Shown piece after piece: positions 59,196-64,000 of a DNA stretch of 64,000 nt (its first letter is position 1; each line of letters opens with the position of its first letter). A program made the position numbers and the translations under genes. Origin of the DNA: Jannaschia sp. W003. GTDB taxonomy: Bacteria; Pseudomonadota; Alphaproteobacteria; Rhodobacterales; Rhodobacteraceae. The DNA lies in contig NZ_CP083539.1 in NCBI RefSeq assembly GCF_025144335.1, positions 1,303,501 to 1,367,500 on the forward strand, written 5' to 3'. The notes below the pieces were generated by a model. The model did not search any database. It saw only the letters and a program-made list of their open reading frames with translations, and was not told where the DNA came from.

Positions 59196-61489
59196 ACCGG
59201 CCCCGCCTGCTCGGCGGCCCGGTCGGCGAGGCGCCAGAGCTGGTCGCGCCCGGCCTCGTAAGGGCGGGGCCAGTCGGTGGCCTCGCGGTCGCCGATCGCG
59301 GCGGCCTGGTGGAACGTCCAGTAGGGGTCGGCGAGGTGGGGCCGGCCCACAGCCACGAGGTCGGCACGCCCCGCCATCAGGATCGAGTTGGCGTGGTCGG
59401 CTTCGTAGATGTTGCCGACGGCCACCGTCGCCACCCCCGCCTCGTTGCGGATGCGGTCCGAGAACGGGGTCTGGAACATGCGGCCATAGACGGGTTTCGC
59501 GTCCACGGAGGTCTGGCCCGCAGACACGTCGATCAGGTCGGCGCCGGCGGCCGCGAACATCCGCGCGATCTCCACCGCCTCGTCCGGGGTCACGCCGTCC
59601 TCGCCCACCCAGTCGTTGGCCGAGATGCGGACCGACAGCGGCATCCCCTCGGGCATCCGGGCCCGCATGGCCCGCAGCACCTCGAGCGGCCAGCGCATGC
59701 GGTTCTCAAGCGAGCCGCCGTACTCATCCGTGCGCCGGTTCGAGACGGGCGTGATGAAGGACGACAGGAGGTAGCCGTGGGCGGCGTGCATCTCGATCAT
59801 GTCGAAGCCCGCGCGCACGGCCATGGCGGTGGCCTCCGCGAACTGGTCGCGGATCGCGTCCATCTCGGCGCGCGCGATCTCGCGGGGGGCGCGGTGGCCC
59901 TCGTCCCACGGGATGGCGGAGGCGCTGACGGTCTCCCAGCCGCCCTCGGCCAAGGGCGTGTCCATGCCCTCCCAGCCGATGTTGGTGGAGCCCTTGCGCC
60001 CCGAATGGCCGATCTGGGCGCAGATCTTGGCGGTGGTCTCGCCGTGCACGAAGTCCACGAGGCGCCGCCATGCCGCCACGTGCTTCGGCGCGTAGAGGCC
60101 CGGGCAGCCGGGGGTGATGCGGCCCTCCGGGGACACGCAGGTCATCTCGGTGTAGACGAGCCCCGCGCCGCCCTTGGCGCGCTCCGCGTAGTGGACGAGG
60201 TGCCAGTCGGTGGGGCAGCCGTCCACGGCGCGGTACTGGGCCATGGGCGAGACCACGATGCGGTTCTTGAGCGCGAGATCCCCCAACCGGAACGGCGCGA
60301 ACATGGGCGCGCGCACGGGCGCGTCGTCGGGCACGCCGGCCTGGCGCTGGAACCACGCCTCCGCGGACCGCAGCCAGTCCGGGTCCCGCGCGCGCAGGTT
60401 CTCGTGGCTGATGCGCTGCGAGCGGGTGAGCATCGCGTAGTTCAGCTGCACCGGGTCGAGATGGAGGTAGCGCTCCACCTGCTCGAACCATTCCAGCGAG
60501 TTGCGCGCCGCCGACTGGAGGCGCAGCACCTCGGTGCGGCGCCGGTCCTCGTAGGCCTCGAACGCGGCCTCCAGCGTTGGCGCCTCCTCGACGAGGTCGG
60601 CCAGCGCCACCGCGCTCTCCAGCGCGAGTTTCGTGCCCGACCCAATCGAGAAGTGGGCGGTGGCGGCCGCGTCCCCCAGCAACACGACGTTGCCGTGATG
60701 CCACCGCTCGCACAGCACGCGCGGGAAGCGGATCCAGGCCGAGCCGCGGATGTGGCGGGCGTTGCTCATCAGCGCGTGGCCGCCGAGGTGCGCCGCAAAA
60801 ATGCGCTCGCAGACGGCGATGCTCTCTTCCTGGCTCATCCGGCCGAAGCCCCAGGCCTCGAAGGTGGCCTCGGAGCACTCCACGATGAACGTCGCCGTCC
60901 CTTCCTCGAACTGGTAGGCGTGGGCCCAGACCCAGCCGTGCGGGGTTTGCTCGAAGATGAAGGTGAAGGCGTCGCGGAAGGTCTGCCGCGTGCCCAGCCA
61001 GACGAAGCGGCAGAGCCGCTCGTCGACGTCCGGGCGGAAGGTGTCCGCGTAGAGCTGGCGGGTCTTGGAGTTCAGGCCATCGGCGGCGACCACCAGATTG
61101 TGGGTCTCGCGGTAGGCCTCCGCGCTCTCCACCTCGGTCTCGTAGCGCAGCTCCACGCCCAACTCGCGCGCGCGGTCCTGCAGCAGCAGAAGCAGCCGCT
61201 TGCGCCCGATGCCGCAGAAGCCGTGGCCGGTGGAGACCAGCCGCTGGCCGTGGACGTGGAGCGCCACGTCGTCCCAACGGGCGAAGTGCGCGCGGATCGC
61301 CGCCGCCGAGACCGGATCGTTGGCCTCGAGGTTGGCGAGCGTCTCGTCGCTCAGCACCACGCCCCAGCCGAAGGTGTCGTCGGCGCGGTTGCGCTCCAGC
61401 ACGACCACCTCGTGCGAGGGGTCGCGCAGCTTGGCCGAGATGGCGAAGTAGAGCCCCGCAGGGCCACCGCCGAGACACGCGATCCGCAT
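59192..61489 (-). CDS. Bifunctional 2-aminobenzoyl-CoA monooxygenase/reductase (salicylyl-CoA 5-hydroxylase type)
   Basis: A 765-residue fusion. Residues about 1-370 form a PHBH-type FAD monooxygenase: [30 protein letters not shown] at the start and [32 protein letters not shown] as the second FAD-ribityl region. Residues about 390-765 form an old-yellow-enzyme reductase: [51 protein letters not shown] and [36 protein letters not shown]. This two-domain layout is diagnostic of the enzyme that hydroxylates and then partly reduces 2-aminobenzoyl-CoA; relatives also act on salicylyl-CoA. It is the first gene of the sixteen-gene block, with the candidate MarR operator just upstream. Confidence 0.9.
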   Translation of the reverse strand: MRIACLGGGPAGLYFAISAKLRDPSHEVVVLERNRADDTFGWGVVLSDETLANLEANDPVSAAAIRAHFARWDDVALHVHGQRLVSTGHGFCGIGRKRLLLLLQDRARELGVELRYETEVESAEAYRETHNLVVAADGLNSKTRQLYADTFRPDVDERLCRFVWLGTRQTFRDAFTFIFEQTPHGWVWAHAYQFEEGTATFIVECSEATFEAWGFGRMSQEESIAVCERIFAAHLGGHALMSNARHIRGSAWIRFPRVLCERWHHGNVVLLGDAAATAHFSIGSGTKLALESAVALADLVEEAPTLEAAFEAYEDRRRTEVLRLQSAARNSLEWFEQVERYLHLDPVQLNYAMLTRSQRISHENLRARDPDWLRSAEAWFQRQAGVPDDAPVRAPMFAPFRLGDLALKNRIVVSPMAQYRAVDGCPTDWHLVHYAERAKGGAGLVYTEMTCVSPEGRITPGCPGLYAPKHVAAWRRLVDFVHGETTAKICAQIGHSGRKGSTNIGWEGMDTPLAEGGWETVSASAIPWDEGHRAPREIARAEMDAIRDQFAEATAMAVRAGFDMIEMHAAHGYLLSSFITPVSNRRTDEYGGSLENRMRWPLEVLRAMRARMPEGMPLSVRISANDWVGEDGVTPDEAVEIARMFAAAGADLIDVSAGQTSVDAKPVYGRMFQTPFSDRIRNEAGVATVAVGNIYEADHANSILMAGRADLVAVGRPHLADPYWTFHQAAAIGDREATDWPRPYEAGRDQLWRLADRAAEQAGPV

Positions 61490-61536
61490 CCGTCCCCCTT
61501 CCGTTCGGACGGAGAGTGCGCGCGGTTCGATATTAT

Positions 61537-61562
61537 TTCAAGCCGGAAGTTTCAGGCTTGAA
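61537..61562 (-). promoter_or_regulatory. Candidate MarR operator before the aminobenzoyl-CoA operon
   Basis: TTCAAGCC (61537-61544), 10 nt, GGCTTGAA (61555-61562): exact inverted arms in the 76-nt spacer upstream of the first gene. It overlaps the only AT-rich stretch there (ATAATA on the minus strand, a possible -10 region), so bound protein would block RNA polymerase. The right arm also belongs to a smaller near-palindrome, TTCAGGCTTGAA. The MarR gene is third in the operon, fitting autoregulation. Confidence 0.55.
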
Positions 61563-61565
61563 GCG

Positions 61566-61856
61566 TCACGGCAGGGCGACCTCGCCCCGAAGCCGCCCGT
61601 CGGGCGCGAAGACCAGCGCGCGGCCGTCGCGGGTGGTGACGATCCACATGTCCGGCGCCCGGGTGACGGCGTGGACCTGCGTGCCCTCGGGCAGCGCCAG
61701 CGCCTCGGGCACGACCGTCCCCGCGCCGCCGAGGCGGATGACAAGCAGCACCACCACCGCTAGGAGGCCGGCGATCATCACCGCCGTCAGCACCGTCACC
61801 AGCCGCCGCAGGAAGCGCAGGTTCGCGGGCTCGGGCGGCGGCTCGGGAGTGTCCAT
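61566..61856 (-). CDS. Small DUF6476-like membrane protein
   Basis: A 96-residue protein: a short Pro-rich N-terminus, one membrane helix (LVTVLTAVMIAGLLAVVVLLVIRL) and a periplasmic beta-rich tail (GTQVHAVTRAPDMWIVTTRDGRALVFAPDGRL). It resembles DUF6476 of Rhodobacterales, usually adjacent to rluD, as here. The two genes are divergent and share the bases CATG at 61854-61857: this gene starts at 61856, rluD at 61855. Function unknown. Confidence 0.75.
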   Translation of the reverse strand: MDTPEPPPEPANLRFLRRLVTVLTAVMIAGLLAVVVLLVIRLGGAGTVVPEALALPEGTQVHAVTRAPDMWIVTTRDGRALVFAPDGRLRGEVALP

Positions 61857-62844
61857 GTCGCGCCTCGTAACGTTCCGCATCGCGGCCGATCCGCCGCCGC
61901 GCCTCGATAGGGCGATCGCCCGCGACGTGCCAGAGGCGGCGCACCTGAGCCGCTCGCGGCTGGCGAAGCTGATCGAGGCGGGGGCGGTCACGGTGAACGG
62001 CGCGCCCGCCCGGCCCAAGGCGAAGGCGGCGGAGGGCGACCATGTGGAGATCGCCGTGCCCGAGGCGGAGGCGGCCGACATCCGCGCCGAGGCGATCCCG
62101 CTGCATATCGTGCACGAGGACGACGACCTCGTGGTGGTCGACAAGCCCGCCGGCATGGTGGTGCACCCCGCGCCCGGCTCGCCCTCGGGCACGCTGGTGA
62201 ACGCGCTGATGCACCGCTTCGGGGCGGGGCTGTCCGACGTGGGCGGGGTGGCGCGCCCCGGCATCGTGCACCGCATCGACAAGGACACCTCCGGCCTTTT
62301 GGTGGTCGCCCGCACCGACCGCGCCCACCACGGGCTGGCCGCCCAGTTCGAGGCGCACTCGGCGGAGCGCCTCTACCGCGCCGTCTGCTTCGGCGTGCCC
62401 GACCCGGCCGACCCGCGCCTGCGGGGGCTGCACGGCGTCACGTGGAACGGCCCCTGGCTGCGCATCGCCACCGGCCTCGACCGGCATCCCGTGGACCGCC
62501 AGCGGCAGGCGGTGCGCCGCGAGGGCGGGCGCCGCGCCGTGACCCACGCGCGCGTCGCCGAGGCGCTGGAGGGCGCGGCCCTGCTGGAGTGCCGGCTGGA
62601 GACGGGCCGCACCCACCAGATCCGCGTCCACATGGCGCACGCGGGCCACGGGCTGGTGGGCGATCCGGTCTATGGCGGGCGCCGGCGCCTCGGCGGCGCG
62701 CGGGGCGAGGCGGCGGCGGCCTTTCCGCGCCAGGCGCTCCACGCCGCCACCTTGGGCTTCCGCCACCCCGGCACGGGCGAGGCCATGCGCTTCGAGAGCC
62801 CGATCCCGGCCGACATGGCGGCGCTTCTGGACGCCCTGCGGTAA
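61855..62844 (+). CDS. rluD: 23S rRNA pseudouridine synthase RluD family
   Basis: A 329-residue enzyme of the RluA/RluC/RluD family. The S4-like N-terminal domain (LDRAIARDVPEAAHLSRSRLAKLIEAGAVTVNGAPA) is followed by the catalytic motif GIVHRIDKDTSGLLVVARTDRAHHGLAAQF, in which the Asp after HRI is the nucleophile, and LLECRLETGRTHQIRVHMAHAGHGLVGDPVYGG. RluD makes pseudouridines 1911, 1915 and 1917 in helix 69 in other bacteria; the exact sites here are inferred. Its start is embedded in the start of the divergent DUF6476-like gene. Confidence 0.92.
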   Translation: MSRLVTFRIAADPPPRLDRAIARDVPEAAHLSRSRLAKLIEAGAVTVNGAPARPKAKAAEGDHVEIAVPEAEAADIRAEAIPLHIVHEDDDLVVVDKPAGMVVHPAPGSPSGTLVNALMHRFGAGLSDVGGVARPGIVHRIDKDTSGLLVVARTDRAHHGLAAQFEAHSAERLYRAVCFGVPDPADPRLRGLHGVTWNGPWLRIATGLDRHPVDRQRQAVRREGGRRAVTHARVAEALEGAALLECRLETGRTHQIRVHMAHAGHGLVGDPVYGGRRRLGGARGEAAAAFPRQALHAATLGFRHPGTGEAMRFESPIPADMAALLDALR

Positions 62845-63030
62845 CGGAATCTTCACCTCTCGGGTGCAGGGGAACACCCTGCGCGAGGGCTGCGTTCGAT
62901 GTGCGGACGGGCACAGGCGAATCATGACCGACGGAGATGCGTCCGCCGTCCGTGTAAGCTATGGTGCTACGAAGCGTGGGGGCTGCAGGATGCGGCGCCC
63001 ACAACATCTTGATCACGCGAGGCGCGCACC

Positions 63031-63050
63031 CACATTCCAGGGGGAATGTG
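63031..63050 (+). other. Perfect hairpin in the rpoH leader
   Basis: CACATTCC (63031-63038) pairs with GGAATGTG (63043-63050) around AGGG, 28 nt before the rpoH ATG and about 15 nt before the GGGAGG ribosome site. It does not cover the ribosome site, so a thermosensor role is only a possibility. Confidence 0.4.
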
Positions 63051-63077
63051 AACGCCGCGAACATGGGAGGCCGACAC

Positions 63078-63974
63078 ATGGCAGCCACCTACGCCAACCT
63101 TCCGGCCCCGAACCCCGAGGCCGGGCTGAACCGCTACCTTCAGGAAATCCGCAAGTTCCCCATGCTGGAGCCCGAGCAGGAGTACATGCTCGCCAAGCGC
63201 TGGGTAGAGGACGGCGACACCGAGGCCGCGCACCAGCTCGTGACCTCGCACCTGCGCCTCGCCGCGAAGATCGCCATGGGCTACCGCGGCTACGGCCTGC
63301 CCCAGGCCGAGGTGATCTCCGAGGCGAACGTCGGGCTGATGCAGGCCGTCAAGAAGTTCGACCCCGAGAAGGGCTTCCGCCTCGCCACCTACGCGATGTG
63401 GTGGATCCGCGCCGCGATCCAGGAATACGTGCTGCGGTCCTGGTCGATGGTGAAGCTGGGCACGACCTCGGCGCAGAAGAAGCTGTTCTTCAACCTGCGC
63501 AAGGCCAAGAACCGCATCGGCGCTCTGGAGGAGGGCGACCTGCGCCCCGAGAACGTGGAGCGCATCGCCACCGACCTCGGCGTGACCGAGGCCGAGGTGA
63601 CGTCGATGAACCGGCGCATGTCGGGCGGCGACGCCTCGCTCAACGTCATGGTCGGCTCCGACGGCGACGGCTCCACGCAGTGGCAGGACTGGCTGGCCGA
63701 CGACTCGGCGGACCAGGCCACCGACTACGCCGAGCGCGACGAGTACGAGAGCCGCATCTCGCTCGTGGCGAACGCCATGGACGTGCTCAACGACCGCGAG
63801 AAGGACATCCTCACCCAGCGCCGCCTCTCCGAGGAGACCGTGACGCTGGAGGACCTGAGCACCAAGTACGGCGTCAGCCGCGAGCGCATCCGCCAGATCG
63901 AGGTGCGGGCGTTCGACAAGCTCCAGAAGCGGGTCAAGGAGCTGGCGCGCGAGAAGAACATGGTGCCGGCTTGA
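63078..63974 (+). CDS. rpoH: RNA polymerase heat-shock sigma factor RpoH
   Basis: Sigma-32 family protein of 298 residues. Region 2 is complete (LVTSHLRLAAKIAMGYRGYGLPQAEVISEANVGLMQAVKKFDPEKGFRLATYAMWWIRAAIQEYVLRSW). The RpoH box lies at residues 133-144 (QKKLFFNLRKAK), and region 4.2 ends with LEDLSTKYGVSRERIRQIEVRAFDKLQKRV. The ATG at 63078 follows GGGAGG at the right distance; an in-frame ATG at 62961 would add residues without family resemblance. It directs the response to protein misfolding. Confidence 0.96.
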   Translation: MAATYANLPAPNPEAGLNRYLQEIRKFPMLEPEQEYMLAKRWVEDGDTEAAHQLVTSHLRLAAKIAMGYRGYGLPQAEVISEANVGLMQAVKKFDPEKGFRLATYAMWWIRAAIQEYVLRSWSMVKLGTTSAQKKLFFNLRKAKNRIGALEEGDLRPENVERIATDLGVTEAEVTSMNRRMSGGDASLNVMVGSDGDGSTQWQDWLADDSADQATDYAERDEYESRISLVANAMDVLNDREKDILTQRRLSEETVTLEDLSTKYGVSRERIRQIEVRAFDKLQKRVKELAREKNMVPA

Positions 63975-64000
63975 GGGTGGCCGCCGGGGGCTTCGCGCGC

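Noticed and set aside
62961-63077. Upstream start for rpoH
   Set aside because: The extension has no sigma-32 similarity; GGGAGG is placed for the ATG at 63078.

Overview
This is a very GC-rich, densely packed chromosomal segment. It most likely comes from an alphaproteobacterium of the Rhodobacterales (Paracoccaceae/Roseobacteraceae type). Support for this: an RpoH heat-shock sigma factor with a clear RpoH box; small proteins typical of the group (DUF1467, DUF6476-like, DUF6324-like, MmcB); TRAP, binding-protein ABC and LIV-type ABC transporters side by side; an FNR/FnrL-like box; and a tRNA-His with A73 and no encoded G-1. No rRNA, IS element, prophage or CRISPR array is visible. Species cannot be named from the sequence alone.

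Left part (1-15.5 kb), solute uptake and sugar catabolism. A carbohydrate ABC transporter (permease cut by the window edge, binding protein) is divergent from an IclR regulator and the transporter ATPase. A complete TRAP transporter (dctQ-dctM-dctP) follows. Next come two overlapping glycosyltransferase genes (one GT29/sialyltransferase-like), a small gene that appears frameshifted, a Sel1-repeat protein, and an apparent operon: di-heme cytochrome c peroxidase, PfkB kinase, fucose/arabinose-isomerase-like protein, Gfo/Idh dehydrogenase and D-2-hydroxyacid dehydrogenase. A flavodoxin-like gene with an FNR-like box follows.

Middle part (15.5-47 kb), mostly housekeeping and conserved genes: methyltransferase, galM, gabD-like dehydrogenase, DUF305 protein, a hydroxyacid reductase-csaA-proC block, YbjN, DUF3047, GNAT, a response regulator, methylmalonyl-CoA epimerase, nitroreductase, cold-shock protein, truA, ycjX/ycjF, a cNMP-domain/thioredoxin-reductase-like fusion, ileS, an alpha-hydroxyacid oxidase, a YfiH-type laccase-domain protein, midA, lgt, ubiK and mmcB. 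An 872-residue protein joins a PilM/GspL-like actin-fold N-terminus, a long Pro/Ala/Glu-rich tether with one membrane helix, and a GspC/PilP-like C-terminus; it has no secretion or pilus genes next to it. Two intergenic stretches flanking mmcB (45403-45834 and 46303-46509) are rich in palindromes.

Right part (47.3-64 kb). After tRNA-His lies a continuous minus-strand block of sixteen genes (61489 down to 47555) with overlaps or tiny gaps. It encodes an aerobic hybrid 2-aminobenzoyl-CoA pathway (bifunctional monooxygenase/reductase, SDR, MarR regulator, enoyl-CoA hydratase, acyl-CoA dehydrogenase, CoA ligase), tryptophan 2,3-dioxygenase, a stand-alone Lrp sensor domain, a LIV-type ABC importer, a thioesterase, a RidA-type deaminase and a GNAT. 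A perfect interrupted palindrome just upstream of the first gene is a good candidate for the MarR operator. The window closes with rluD, divergent from a small membrane protein gene and sharing its start region, and rpoH.
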